A stretch of 64,000 bases of DNA, from assembly GCA_002245135.1 (NCBI GenBank), contig NGBS01000013.1, positions 102,471 through 166,470 of the forward strand, written 5' to 3'. This document shows, in pieces, positions 1-11,550 of the stretch (position 1 is the stretch's first letter; the number at the start of each line of letters is the position of its first letter). A program made the position numbers and the translations under genes. The notes under the pieces are model-generated. The model was not told the DNA's origin. It saw nothing but the letters and a program-made list of their open reading frames with translations, and searched no databases. The DNA comes from Proteromonas lacertae (lineage: Eukaryota; Sar; Bigyra; Opalinata; Proteromonadidae).

Positions 1-1102
1 ATGTAAATTTTCCTCAAAAATCAATTTATCATTTATCTGATTTATGTAAAGATAATGAGAATAAATTAATGAAGATTAAAGAGAGATTAAGACCATTTTT
101 AGAGAAGGCTAAAGATAAAGGATTAACTGATAATGTTTATGTTCATTTTATATTGTCAGAATATATTAAAAATAGTGAACCAAAAGTATATATATATATT
201 ATTGTCTTTTTTTAATCTTTTTCATTTTGCTTTTGTTTTTTATTTTTATATATAGGAAATACATTATATGACAACTCTATTCAATGAATTATATCCCGCT
301 TTATTAGTTACTGAAGATGGTAGTTATTGTGTAATGAAAATGATTGGATATTCAACTGCTAAAGATAGAAAAGTCGCAATAAAGACATTTAAAGATCAAA
401 TTAAACATTTAATAGTTCATCCTTTCTCTTATAAAGCAATAATGAAATTGTTATGTGTTGTTGATGATACTGTATATATATAAATATAATATAATATAAT
501 TATTATTATTATTAATTTCTTTTTTCTTTTTTTTTAATTTTACTTCAATTTTCTTATTATTTTTTTTAAATATAGAAATTATTACAAAAAACAATTCTCA
601 ATGAAATGATCAACTGTATGGATGATATAATAGTGAATAACAACGCCTGCGAAGTCTTACTCCAATTGCTATCACCAAATAACGAGAAATACATTTCTAA
701 TGACAATATTGAATTATTAAAAATGAGTTATTTACCTCAAGAAAATGAAGAAACTAAAGAAGTTGAAATGGTTCCTACATCTAAAAAGGATGATTATATC
801 AGAAGAAATGAAATTCTTTCATTTACTGAAACAACAATAGTTAAAAGCATTATCAATAAAATGGATGAAATGTTGATTAAAGAGAATGATATTTCAGTTC
901 CATTAACTGTATATGTGATTTATGAAGAATTGAAGAGAAATTGGAATATGGAAATAATAAACAAATTATGTGAAGTTATAACTGGTAATTGTGAAGTATT
1001 GAAAGAGAATGGAGGTAGATTATGTAACTTGATTTTGAAAGAAAATCCCTAGTGTTGAAATTAAACATCTTATTGTTAAAAGCATCAAAGAGAAGTATAT
1101 TG

Positions 1103-1136
<34 letters not shown>

Positions 1137-1206
1137 TTGTAATAGTTATGATACAGTGAAAGAATACCCGAAATTTAAGAAATTGGAAGAGTTGATGAAA
1201 GATTAA
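1..1206 (+). CDS. PUM3: PUM3/Puf6-like pumilio-family protein, C-terminal part (5' end outside window)
   Basis: Three or more exons encode the C-terminal half of the Puf6/PUM3 family, nucleolar RNA-binding proteins of ribosome biogenesis and mRNA control. The family signature is visible as GYSTAKDRK, VDDT and TSKKDDYIRRNEIL, matching the conserved G-x-x-KDRK, DDT and SKKD-x-RRxEL blocks of the C-terminal (CPL) region. Introns lie at about 187-255, 472-575 and 1097-1150. The reading frame is broken near 1047-1052: the frame stops at TAG 1050-1052, but the next frame continues the family-like helix (SVEIKHLIVKSIKE) and, after one more intron, ends at TAA 1204-1206. Removing one C of CCC 1047-1049 would restore the frame. 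The family call is firm; the frame break is unexplained. Confidence 0.75.
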
Positions 1207-1349
1207 AGATTTGTTAAGTTATTTTTTGTTTGTTTATTTCTATTTTTGACTAAATTCTTTGTTGTTATTGTTATTTAGAGTTTTTTAAAATATGGTGATG
1301 GTTTTATCGAAAATTTTTGGCACAAACAAAAATTTCAAAATACAATTTA

Positions 1350-2151
1350 ATGATACAGAGTCAACATCAATCATCATGTTGGTGTAGCTGCTGTTTGAGA
1401 TATGGTTTGCCGTCTGTTACTTCAATACAAATTGTATATTTTATTGATTCTAGTTAAATAGATAGTTTCATTAATTATATTAACCATTGCAGGAGTGTTG
1501 TATTATGATTCTATTGAATCTCGTATTTTTCTATTTAATATCAATAGATGGAATGATTTCAATAATTTTACCAAATTACACATGTTTAGGAGGATCTTTC
1601 GTATTTATTATTAGTGCAGCCGGAATATTTGCATGTTGTTGCTCTCCAACAAGTTTTGGAGCTTCATTATTCACAACATTGTATAAATACACTCATATAT
1701 ATATATATATATATATATAATTAGATATGCTGCATTTATGTTTGCTGCTGTAACTACTCAGATTATAGCTGGTATAGGATTATTACAAATAGTTGGAAAA
1801 AGTTCATATTATCCAACTCCATTTTTAGAAATTCGTGAAGCATTTGAAAAAGGAGTATTATATCATTATACCATATGCTGTTCAGAAGATGATGATGATT
1901 ATATTCATACAAATAGTACATCTCAGTGTTATATTCAAGAATATGATTGTTCAACATACAATTTATTTCGAAGTAGTTGTATAAATGAGTTTAATGAAAG
2001 ATATAATAACTATTTCACAGAAATAGTTGTTTGTTTGTGTTATGAAGTGTTTGTATTTTTCATAGTTTGTAGTTTGAGTCATGCAAATGATAGAGAACAG
2101 TTTGGTAATTTACCTTGTTGTAGAAGATTAGAAACACCATTAGTTAATTAG
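1350..2151 (+). CDS. Tetraspanin-like four-helix membrane protein
   Basis: Four exons: ATG at 1350, introns at about 1434-1461, a 25-nt intron near 1527-1551, and one near 1682-1722. The short second intron matters because it joins two frames into one continuous protein. The product has a Cys-rich N-terminus (CWCSCC), TM1 (IVSLIILTIAGVLYY), a short loop, TM2 (GGSFVFIISAAGIFACCC), TM3 (around FMFAAVTTQIIAGIGLL), a ~90-residue Cys-containing loop with ICC, and TM4 ending in cytosolic CC. This topology, with a large second extracellular loop and juxtamembrane cysteines, is that of tetraspanins, which organise membrane microdomains. The canonical CCG motif is not exact (ICCS), so the family call is by architecture. 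The upstream interval has no obvious promoter word. Confidence 0.5.
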
Positions 2152-2342
2152 ATGAAATTTAATTTTTAATATTTAATTTTAACTTTATGTTTTATTTAAT
2201 TATTCATATAAATTCCAACAAAAATATATAATAATTTTAGTATTTTGAGTAATATCCCATGAGAAAAATGAAATGAAAGAAATAATGAAACGATTATATT
2301 TCAGTAATTGTTTCAATTTTGAAAAAAGAAACAGTTTAATAA

Positions 2343-3218
2343 ATGCCTTATGAAATACATCATGGAGTATTATCAGACGATGTTTATGGCTATTATAAAG
2401 CCATAGATAAGAATGGAGTATTATATATCGTTGTTTATACCTAATTTCATAGATTACTCATCGTTCATCTTCAAGATGTAATTATCCAATAACAGAGAAT
2501 GAGAAAAAGTCAATAAAAAAGAAACGAGAAGAATTACGAAAAGGTAGAGGATTTGGCTGTCCTATTGATAAACCTTACTCTCCATTAGGAAATATTCAAT
2601 CTGTATTTAATTTAAAAGTGAAAAAGATAGGAGGTAAGGTGATAGAAGAACCTCCTGCTGTTGCACCTCCAGAACCACCTACTTCTCCAGAAATAACTCA
2701 ACCTATCTATTCCTCAAAGAAAACAGATGAAAAAAGTAGTGGTTATTTAGCCATTAGAGAAAGAGTAAAGAATTCAGAAAAAATATTAAAAAACATTCAA
2801 ACAGGTAAAAGTTATTTCAATTATTTAAAAGACAATAAAATTGAAGATCAATTACAATTTGTTAGTAGAAATATGTGTCCCGATAAAGTAACTATCAAAC
2901 CACCAACACCAAAACCATTAACTGAAAGGTTAAAAAAGAAATTTCATAAAATTGATTCTCAATATCAAATTAATAATATCAACACGATCATTAATCAATC
3001 TCATTTGAACGATAATGAAAATGATGAAAATGATGATGATTCATCTTCATTTTCTTCTTCTTTTTTATATTATATGAATTCACCTCCTTCTCCAATTCAT
3101 AAACCACAAAATAATTTCAGTAATTATAATAACAATGATAAAAACAATAAAAGTCGAAAAAAGAAAAAAAATAATAACATAAAGAGAAAAGATGAAATTC
3201 CACAATTAAAGTATAATA

Positions 3219-3253
<35 letters not shown>

Positions 3254-4262
3254 TTATTTATAGATTGCCATCTTTAAATAATGCTACTTCAATAAAAACA
3301 CCATTAACAGAAAGAACAAATAATGATTCATTAGTAGATGAAGTATATACTCCTTTAACATCCAGAGAAAAACAAAATAATAATAAAACAAAATTACCAA
3401 ATTATATATTTAAATCAACTGTACCAGCCAGTAATGATGATTTATATAAATTTCCAGAAATTTCTAATATTAATATTGATGAAGCATTAAAATCAGAAAG
3501 AGTATATATATATATATATATAGTTTTATTTTTTAATTCTATTTAGACTACTCCAATTCCATCATTTGAATCACTTTCCAATATCCCATCCAATTTAGAT
3601 CCAATTCACAACTTAAAGAAGTTATGCAGAGATTTCAAACTCTATGAAACAAAAGCACAAGAAAAATTAATTTTGAAAATAAATATAATGGATTTTCATC
3701 GAACAGAACAAATATATAATAAATACAATGTATAATATTAAGTAAGTAATAATAATAATAAATAAATAGTCATTTAAAGTAGTAAGTAACACAATGAATG
3801 ATGATTTAGAATTAATGAGATTAAATGCTGAAGAAATGAGTATAAAAGAAAGAATAAAAAACATTGAAAAGAACATTTGGTATATCGAATTAATTGATAA
3901 AGCCCAAGAGATTTCACCTGAATTATTAACACCAATTAAAAGGTTTTTACTCTGTATACAGCAGATAGTAGAGAATGGTGTGAAATTTACTACTTCTTTG
4001 TTTTATTATATTCAATTGTATATATTGAATGATGAAGATAGAAAGTGTAATGAATTGATCAGTTTATTAGAATATACGAGGAAGAATATATTGTTTTTAG
4101 ATGTTAAAGAATATGCTGCATTTTTAGAAAAACATCATTTACAAGTATTATATATATATTTGTCTATCAATCTATTAGATTCCTAAAACTCTTCAATCTG
4201 ATTTATTAACATTATCATATCTTGAACAAAGTCGAAATAAAAGGAATAAAGATAATAAATAA
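2343..4262 (+). CDS. Unrecognised Pro/Asn-rich protein with helical C-terminus
   Basis: One gene of about six exons. ATG 2343 opens with MPYEIHHGVLSDDVYGYYKA, then an intron at about 2421-2456. A basic stretch with RGRGFGCPIDKPYSPLG follows, then a proline-rich linker (PPAVAPPEPPTSPE) and Asn/Asp/Ser-rich low complexity. Introns with long (TA)n lie near 3211-3262 and 3503-3546. A 40-nt intron at about 3730-3769 joins the frame ending with YNKYN to the one continuing with MNDDLELMRLNAEEM, so the apparent ORF at 3794 is not a separate gene. The C-terminal ~150 residues look alpha-helical. The last intron is near 4146-4185 and the stop is TAA 4260-4262. I recognise no family. A cytoskeletal role is possible from composition but is not claimed. 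Confidence 0.55.
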
Positions 4263-4321
4263 ACATTGTAATTATATATATGTATGTATAAAAAAATAAA
4301 TGTGCAAATTATTAAAAACGA

Positions 4322-5467
4322 TCAATATTCTGGAAGTGCATAATCTATATTTATTAGTTATATATATATTGGTAATTATACCTATTGTTAGATTTGGACA
4401 TGTTTTCTTTATATTATCGTATATTTTCATCCATTTTTTCTTTTCTGATTCTTCATTTGCATCTTCTTCCCCAATATTAGATATGAAGAAGGAAAATAGA
4501 CTTTTACATTTGTTTAAACTTTTCATTACATTTCTTATACCTTGTCTCTTAATTGAATTATCTAAATTTCATAATTCACAATAATAAATACTATTTAATG
4601 ATAATAGCTCTAGTTTTTCTGGACTTTTGTCCAAATAATCACTCAAATATAGCATACCTTCTTGATTGAACTTATTTCCATCTAAATATAACTCTTTTAA
4701 TTTTGAACAACTTTTGTATAGTAATTTTATACTTTTTAATCCATCATTACTTATCAAATTATCTATAGTAATCAAATATAAATAGAATATTACTTGAGAA
4801 TATAAGACTTTCAATTAAATGATCAGATTTTTCCATACTTTTCATCAATATTTCAAACAAATGATCATCTATTTTACAATCTATCATAATTAGATTAAAA
4901 TTATTAAAATATACTTGTAAGATCTAATGTTGTAATATGTACAGATGGTAATGAAATGTATTTACATACTTCTATGATGATATTTTCATTTAAAACATTA
5001 TCTGAAAGATCTAACGTGTATAATTCTGGAAATTTTGATGCAAATGTTTCACTGAATAATACAGCTGGATTAATATCTTCCCAATTATTCTCTATATGAA
5101 ATAACCATTACGATAAGAAATACTAACAAAGATATGAACAACATTTATGTGAGACAAATCATATCCTTTAAATCCTTCAATAAGCAAACGACATAACTCT
5201 GGCATTATTGATACTATCCAATATAAGGGCTACAATAAAAAATACCATCTAGAAATGTTTTTGACTTATCATCTGCTAATTTTTTCATAAACTTTTCAAA
5301 ACCTGATACTCCTACTGATGTATCATCATCAAAATGAGCTAATGCAATAATAGAGTTAAAGATATACATCTTTCATCAATTGTTTGTGATTTAGGCGTAT
5401 CTAGTAATAGACAAAATGATATGAATTTAATACCAACATAATCTGTTTCTAAGTTATATCTTTTCAT
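4322..5467 (-). CDS. RNI-type leucine-rich repeat protein
   Basis: A minus-strand gene with about eight mini-introns, starting at ATG 5467-5465 and ending at a TGA at 4322-4324. Joined exons give repeated LRR units of ribonuclease-inhibitor/RanGAP type, such as LYTLDLSDN, LKELYLDGNKF and LELLSLN, spaced about 28 residues apart. The N-terminus (MKRYNLETDYVGIKFIS) has no signal peptide, so it is probably cytosolic. One intron of 32 nt (about 5203-5234) is needed to keep the frame across two apparently different ORFs. Proteins of this type are scaffolds for protein interaction; the partner cannot be inferred. GAGCTTGA lies about 10-20 bp upstream of the ATG (plus-strand 5477-5484), like other genes here. 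This LRR gene is diverged from the LRR genes in the TOR-flanking arms. Confidence 0.6.
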
Positions 5468-5532
5468 TTTCAAATCTCAAGCTCTTTACTCAAACTTATT
5501 GATTTATATCTTGATAGAGTCAGCAATTCATT

Positions 5533-6528
5533 ATGAACAATAACAAAATATTATTGATTATAGTCCTATATAGTATATCTGTTTTTGGAATTGAGCAAAT
5601 TTCTTCAATCAAAAATTTCAAAACGAGAGTATATGGTGGTATAAATGATCAGATGTGTGTATCATTAATTGATAATTATATTGTATTTTATTACTTATGT
5701 CCAGATCCGCATCCAGATTTAGGTATAATCACTTAAGAAACTTATATAAATTATTAAATAGATTGTTTTGTCTCAGTAAACAATGTTAATATGTCAAATT
5801 GGAAAATCACTGTTGTTAATAACACTCTGTCTTACATTCAGAAGAATGGTGATTATAACATAAAAATAAATAATGATGATTGTTCATATACACATGAAAT
5901 TAAAGCCATTCCTACATTTTTTCCACACAATACCAATACAAAATTAATGGAATTTAGGAAGTTGTTATTGGAAAAGAGAGTAGATAATCAACAAATAAAT
6001 ATAATTGTAGGTAGTGGATCCTATTATGGATATGATAATTACAATTCTACTTGGTTAGAAACAGATCAAGATTTCTTTGATATTACAAAACGATATGATT
6101 TATTACAAGCATTACCTGCTGAAATAATTGACAATGTGATATCTACTCATGTATTTGAACATTTATTTGCAGAAACATTCATAGATGCAATGATAAACTT
6201 AAAATACTTATTGAAGAGAGGTGGTGGAATGTTTATTAGTGTCCCAGATATGAATTGTCATAAGAATTGGGCTGCAAATAACTTTGAAGAAGTGTTAGGA
6301 TTAAATTTGATTGTAAATCATCGTTTTCTTTGGAGTTATAAATCTTTAAAGTATATTTATGAGTCATTAGGATTTGAAGTAACTCCAATTCAATATTTTG
6401 ATGATAATCACCAAAAAGTGATAAATGATTATATGATAAAACAAATGAAAAAGTATAAAGATTTGAACGACATATTAAATGCAGCTACTATGCATTATTC
6501 AGTAGCTATATATGTAAAGAAGTTATAA
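5533..6528 (+). CDS. Secreted or ER-lumen SAM methyltransferase-like protein
   Basis: Two exons, with an intron at about 5724-5762. The N-terminus (MNNNKILLIIVLYSISVFG) is a classical signal peptide or signal anchor. The second exon carries the second half of a class I methyltransferase fold: NIIVGSGSYYGYDNYNSTWLETD resembles the strand-1 region, ISTHVFEHL matches the motif II 'S.HVLEH' pattern of the Methyltransf_11/UbiE group, and the RGGGMFISVPD segment resembles 'kpGG.l.isvPd'. It ends at TAA 6526-6528. The GxGxG loop is degenerate (GSGSYYG), so activity is uncertain. The substrate is unknown. Methyltransferases of this type with a leader peptide often modify glycans or other exported molecules, but nothing here shows which. 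Confidence 0.5.
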
Positions 6529-6618
6529 AATAGTAAAATGGTTATAATCTATTGTGTTTTTTCTCCTCTTTACTATATGCATTTACACAAAATTATATAT
6601 TCAATATACTCTTATTAA

Positions 6619-9104
6619 TCAAAAATTAATTCCACTATTATTATTAATAAAAAAATATCCACTGTTTAGTATAACGGAACTATATTCTCTACATATTGGA
6701 TCAATGTCATTTTTACTAATTTCTACTAACCATTCACTTAATTCATTCAATTCATTAACAAAATACGATTCTAATATTACTTTAGGAGTAACTAATACCA
6801 ATCTTGATAATAAATACAATACAGATATTCTAACATTATTATCTCTATGATATAAACAAATAAATATGATTTTCATTAATATTACATTATATTCTATAAT
6901 CTTTATTGAATTATAACAACATTCATATATTATTCCAATACAATATAATAATTTTGATAATAAATAACCATCTTTATTCAATAAATCAATTTGACGATTC
7001 TTGTGGTCTATTCCATTCATTAATGGAATTAAATATATATCACTATATTGTAAGAATTTGTTCTTTATTATCTTTGGTTTTTCTACTTTTTTAAATTCTT
7101 TCATTATTCTACCTATTCGTTTTATATCATCTTTTTTATTTGCTTTTTCATTATTTTCATCTTCTTCTTTTACATCACATAGTTGTTTTGCACTTTCACT
7201 TAACATCTTCAATATCATTATTCTATACTCTAAATCTTTTTCTAACGAATAAAATTCTTTTATTAAGTAGGGAACTGTTTCTAATGGAATTAATGTGATT
7301 ATTCTGATTATATTTCTATTTCGAATTTCTTCAAAATTTTCTAAGAAATAAGCATTTCTCATATTCAATAGTATAATACAGATTTTCAAACCATATTTTT
7401 CTATACCTACTGGAATGTTCTTTAATTGTTTAGCTAATGATAGTAAACTTACATCTCTCTTATCTATATTATCATCATCTTTCAATCCTTCAATTATATC
7501 TCGCAAATTGTTTTGATATTTCTCTTTACCAACCATTTTATTATCTTTTTCTATTAATTCATATGATTCTAAACTATCACTATCACTCTCATCATCATTA
7601 TTTTCTTCATTTTCATTTTCTATATCATTTATTAGTAATTCATATTCTTTAAATGTGTTATATTCTATTGGATCTATTATTAATAATGGATTTTCATAGA
7701 TATTATTATTATTATTATTTTCAACATCATTCTTTTTATCATTTTCAACTGTATTCTCATTATTTATTTCTGGATTTGTATAATGGTAATTAATACTATC
7801 ATTTTCTTCATCATCTTCTTCATTTTCGGAAAATCCATCACATTCTATATTCTTATGTTCTTTATCAACAATATGGAATAATTTATTACTCATATATTCT
7901 CCATATCTTTTACAATATTCATTATTACTATTCAATAAATGTTGAATACCATCCATCAAGTATAATAATCGATTATTATTATTTTCCACTTCTAAATCAC
8001 TTTTTATCATTGATTCTAAACATTTCGTTATTATTATACATACACATTTTTCTATTGATTTTTCATTTCTTAAACTAAACTCTTCTTTGGACCATTTTGG
8101 TAATATTTCATCCATTAAGGATAATATTAAGGATCGATTTATTGATTTGAGGTATTTTATAAAGATTTTTATTCTTTTTGATTGTAATGAAGTACTTAAT
8201 AGTACGTTATTAATTATTGATTTATATTCCATCTCATTCTCTATTGTGTCTTTATATAATGACAGAAATATCTCAAAATTCTATTATCATTATATTATAT
8301 ATAACAATATACTATTGACGAGGATTTACATATTAATTTAAACATCTTTATTCTCACATTCAATGCATAAGAATTGAATTCTTTTATTAATACTCTTTTT
8401 TTCTCAAGATTATTTAAGGAACTAATATATATATCATTCAATAACTTCACAAATATTTCTAATCTTTCATTATCGAAATCTCTTATTATGGAGATTATTA
8501 CATTGTTATTCTTTATTTTATTCTCTATCAAACCATCAAAATAACTACTTAGTAGATTGTAATAATAATTATTAATTTGTAAAAATCGTGGAATATTCTT
8601 TAAATAATAATTTGACATTCTATCAGCTATTGATTTTAACAATTGAACTGTTAATTCTACATCAATGTAATTCTTTACATGCTTTTCACTTAGTTCACTT
8701 AATATTAATCTCAAATTATTTCGATTTAACAGCACATTCAACATGGAAGTAAGGAAATTTGAGATTATTGAAGAGTTATTATTCTTTTCTTTCTTTTTTC
8801 TTTCTTTCATATATTCACATATAACTAATATTGATAAAGGATATGTAGAACATTCGCCAGTAAAATAGTTGGACAAGTCTTCGATTATAGCTGGATTTAA
8901 ACAATAAAGCCAGTTTTCAATTATTGAATGGGTTATCACCTTACCAATTGAATAATAATATCTACTTATAAATTTTGATTTTGTTGTTGGGGTTGATAAA
9001 AGATGAACTACAGCTTTGATACATTCTTTTATCTTCTCTAAATTCATTGATCTTTTCATTATTTCAATTATTCCATTTATTTCTTCTCTATTTATTTCTG
9101 TCAT
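6619..9104 (-). CDS. TELO2: TELO2 (Tel2) homologue, TTT co-chaperone subunit for PI3K-like kinases
   Basis: Two long exons split by a ~32-nt intron at about 8294-8325, giving about 820 residues, close to the usual TELO2 length. The diagnostic part is the C-terminal helical domain: LRDIIEGLKDDDNIDKRDVSL, then a helix with P-x-YLIKEFYSLEKDLEYRIMILKMLSESAKQL, matching the conserved 'EFYS..ysl..R..iL..L..aa..L' block of Tel2. It continues with FLQYSDIYLIPLM and a HEAT-like C-terminus. An Asn/Asp/Glu-rich insert sits mid-protein. TELO2 works with TTI1 and TTI2 to fold and stabilise TOR, ATM and related kinases; here its gene lies 2.4 kb from the TOR locus. Its first ~80 codons are duplicated in the right inverted arm (21398-21661). 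It is divergent from the kinase gene at 9250. Confidence 0.75.
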
Positions 9105-9249
9105 TCAAAAAAAAGAAAATAAAATGAAAGAAGCTTGGCTTGATTAAATGAAAAAAAAAGTCTAGAAAATTCTCAAGCCTAAGTGTAAAAAGCTTGAATT
9201 TTTAATTGTTGTTTATTGTTGTTATAGAAGTTATTGCTGATTGAAATAA
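9105..9249. promoter_or_regulatory. Bidirectional promoter between TELO2 and the divergent kinase gene
   Basis: This 145-bp interval separates two head-to-head genes. It holds three copies of the candidate promoter word: GGCTTGA at 9137-9143, TCAAGCC at 9173-9179 and AGCTTGA at 9191-9197. The same interval is copied in inverted orientation at about 21250-21397. The words are seen directly; promoter function is inferred from recurrence upstream of other genes. Confidence 0.5.
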
Positions 9250-10194
9250 ATGAATTCATTATCTGGATGGTTAAATGTTCATAAATATGAGGTATAATCA
9301 ATTTTATCTTTTTTCTTTGTTTTTTTAGTTGTTGAGTGATAGAAATAGTAACAGAATGTGTAAAATTCGAGATGTGGATAATGGCTCAAAGAAGTTATTA
9401 AAGATATTGGATGTGAGTGAGTTAAATTCAAAAGTTGTTGCTGAAGTAGTTTCTACAATGAATAGAGTAAATAATGTGAATATAGATGGTTTAATGAAAT
9501 ACAAAGTGATAGAAAGAGATGAAAACTGTTTATATCGAATAATGAGAGAATATAAAACACATTTAGATGTTATTAACCCATTGAAATACTTTGAAGAGAA
9601 TGGTGTATTTGAAGTATTGAATGGAATATTGAATATATTGAATGGATTAAATGAAGCAGGAACAATTCACAGTGATTTAAAACCATCGAATATCTTTTTA
9701 AATGATGAAAATGAAGTGATTTTGAGTGATTATTGTAATAATTTATTGTTTAAAGGAAGAGAAGGAAGAATAAATCGAAAAGGAGATGATATATGTTTTG
9801 TTTGTTATGATGAATTATTAGGAAAAGAATTAGATATTTTAAGTGATATTTGGAATTTTGGATTAATATTTTATTATATAAAAAGTGGCAAATATCCATT
9901 TGTTGGTAAAAATATGTTAGAAACAATGAACAATATTCGAGATGTGAAGTATAATGCATTAGAATGTGAAAATGGAGATAAATTAAACTCCTTTTTAAGA
10001 AAGATACTTGTTAAAGAAAAGAAAGATAGATTAAAATTGAATGATGTTTTATCTGAATTGAAAAGTATATAATATGATTATTATGATATAATAAAATAGA
10101 ATTAAATGAAGCAGAACTTCCAGTCATTCCATTTGAAGAAGAGAATATAAATATTGATGAAGAACTGAGTATAAATGATATAAATACATTTTAA
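9250..10194 (+). CDS. Divergent protein kinase (atypical HxD and DFG motifs)
   Basis: Three exons. Exon 1 starts at ATG 9250 (MNSLSGWLNVHKYE) and is followed by a ~36-nt intron; a second ~35-nt intron near 10062-10098 leads to a short acidic tail ending at TAA 10192-10194. The product is a single kinase domain without a recognisable glycine loop. KKLLKILDV is a candidate for the ATP-lysine strand. The catalytic loop reads HSDLKPSN, so Asp and Asn are kept but Arg is replaced by Ser. DFG is replaced by SDYCNN, keeping the Asp, and DIWNFGLIFY matches the subdomain IX D-x-W-x-x-G. Activity is possible but not assured. A decayed copy lies in the right arm (about 20420-21255). The divergent promoter is shared with TELO2. 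Confidence 0.65.
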
Positions 10195-10307
10195 ACTAGA
10201 AAATCGAATAGATTAGTAATTAATAAATGTAAAACAGTAAATGGAAATGAATTGAGTATTAGTTGATGTATGTATAATATAATATTTAAATATAATAATT
10301 AGATTAC

Positions 10308-10971
10308 ATGAAAGACGAAGGAATGAAATATTTATATTCAAAACTTGATAGAATGAATAATGTGACAAAAATAGCTATTCAATGTATGATAATTGAATAA
10401 TATTATTTATAGCTAATGATTTAACTTCAATTGGATTAAATACATTCTCAGAATGTTTAAAATTCTTTCCAAATTTAGAAGAATTGTGGTTAAGTTTTAA
10501 TCCATTTGGTAATAATAGTTTAAAAATATTTTCAGAAAATCTTCATTTCATTCCAAAATTGAAGAAATTGGAATTATCTAGTATTAATTTTATCATAATT
10601 ATTAAATAGGATTGTAAATTAGGAGATGAAGCAATGAAATATTTATGTTCACATTTTAAAGATATTCCTAATTTAGAAGGATTATCTTTATTTGGTATAT
10701 TTTATGATAATAATAATGAATAGATAATAAAATAGGTGATAAAGGAATAGAATATTTATGTGAAAATATAAATGAAATACAAAAGTTGCAAATATTGGAT
10801 TTGAATGATAATGAAATTGGTGATATTGGAGGAGAAATATTGATAAACAATCTTCATAAATGTAAAGAATTGAAGAATTTATGGTTGTATAATAACAAAA
10901 TATCCAATTATGATGATTTTAAAAGAAGAATTAAAGAAAATCATCCTAATAAAAGTTTAGAAATTGATTAA
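10308..10971 (+). CDS. RNI-type LRR protein
   Basis: Four exons with introns near 10385-10413, 10579-10609 and 10695-10735. The joined frame reads MKDEGMKYLYSKLDRMNN, then LRR units LEELWLSFNPFG, LKKLELS, LEGLSLFG, LQILDLNDNEIGDIG and LKNLWLYNNKIS, and ends FKRRIKENHPNKSLEID with TAA 10969-10971. It is about 190 residues long and probably cytosolic. It follows the kinase gene at 9250 on the same strand, about 110 bp downstream. I could not find a splice that fuses the two, but an upstream exon cannot be excluded. A broken copy lies at about 19502-20200 and a short relic at 30482-30667, so this is a family that gets duplicated and lost. Confidence 0.6.
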
Positions 10972-11124
10972 TTGTTACAACAATTACATATTTACTTGAT
11001 AATGCTTTTGTTTTTTCTATTATCCTACTATTTGTTTATATTGAACATCTGTATATCTTTGATTATATTATATCTAAATAACTCTTTCTATATAATGATT
11101 TAATTGTCTAATCTATTTTCACAT

Positions 11125-11168
11125 TTTTATCCGTTTCAAGAATTGATATTTTAATTAAAAAAGATCTA
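11125..11168 (+). promoter_or_regulatory. Copy of the TOR upstream region with the CCGTTTCAAG word
   Basis: ATCCGTTTCAAGAATTG lies about 30 bp before the ATG of the TOR stub and is identical in the promoter of the full TOR gene (reverse strand, about 19319-19345). A close relative, ATCCGTTTCAATAGAAT, lies upstream of ISCA1 at 25029, and AATCCGTTTTAAAAATT lies upstream of the VPS9-like gene. Function is inferred from recurrence and position. Confidence 0.45.
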
Positions 11169-11453
11169 ATGTCTTCTATTCTAAATGACAGTGATTTAGT
11201 AAGTCGTGATCCTAAAATGAGAAAGAAAGCAGCATGTAAAGTTCGAGTAAGTCTAGAAATAGCTTTAAAAGATCAAGCAGTTGAAGAACTAACCAAACTA
11301 TTTACGAATTTAACAACGGAAATATTTCATTATATCAATAGTACTGATATTTACGATCGTTTAGGTGGTTTAACCATAATCGACTCAATTCTTGATATTC
11401 TTCGAAATGATATTCAAACTTTAGTTAAGATTGGTAATAAATTCAGATTTTAG
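11169..11453 (+). pseudogene. TOR 5' fragment (first ~86 codons) at the inner edge of the left arm
   Basis: The frame opens exactly like the TOR gene at 19302 (MSSILNDSDLVSRDP, one residue difference K/M nearby) and stays the same up to LRNDIQTLV. It then diverges and stops after eight unrelated codons at TAG 11451-11453. The copied promoter is intact, so a short N-terminal HEAT peptide of 94 residues could be expressed. Seen directly: the copy and its break. Inferred: it is the remnant of an inverted duplication and could act as an alternative TOR 5' end after inversion of the intervening DNA. Confidence 0.75.
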
Positions 11454-11550
11454 TTTAACATAAATCAGAATAATGTAATTCTCACATAAAACAATCATAA
11501 TTATTAAAATAAGTATATAATATTAGTATATATAATGTAATCAGTATCAT

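Larger units (their letters stand above)
8862..11424. repeat. Left arm of a ~2.6 kb inverted repeat flanking TOR
   Basis: Reading this interval forward gives nearly the same sequence as reading 19048-21642 on the reverse strand. The arm holds the 5' end of TELO2, the TELO2/kinase promoter, the kinase gene, the LRR gene, the TOR promoter and the first ~86 TOR codons. Edges were placed by eye where the match ends: inside TELO2 on the outer side, and just after the ACTTTAGTT of TOR exon 1 on the inner side. The genes in this arm are intact except the TOR stub. Confidence 0.85.

Noticed and set aside
1527-1551. Frameshift in the tetraspanin-like gene
   Set aside because: A 25-nt intron starting GTATTTTTC and ending CAATAG explains the change of frame.
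3794-4186. Separate gene at 3794
   Set aside because: A standard 40-nt intron at about 3730-3769 joins the upstream exon in frame to this one, so it is the 3' part of the gene starting at 2343.
5203-5234. Frameshift in the LRR gene at 4322-5467
   Set aside because: A 32-nt intron starting GTATTT and ending GGATAG restores a single frame; the first acceptor tried was wrong.
10195-10307. Kinase-LRR fusion in the left arm
   Set aside because: The kinase frame stops at 10192-10194 and no GTAT...TAG splice keeps both frames open across the gap.
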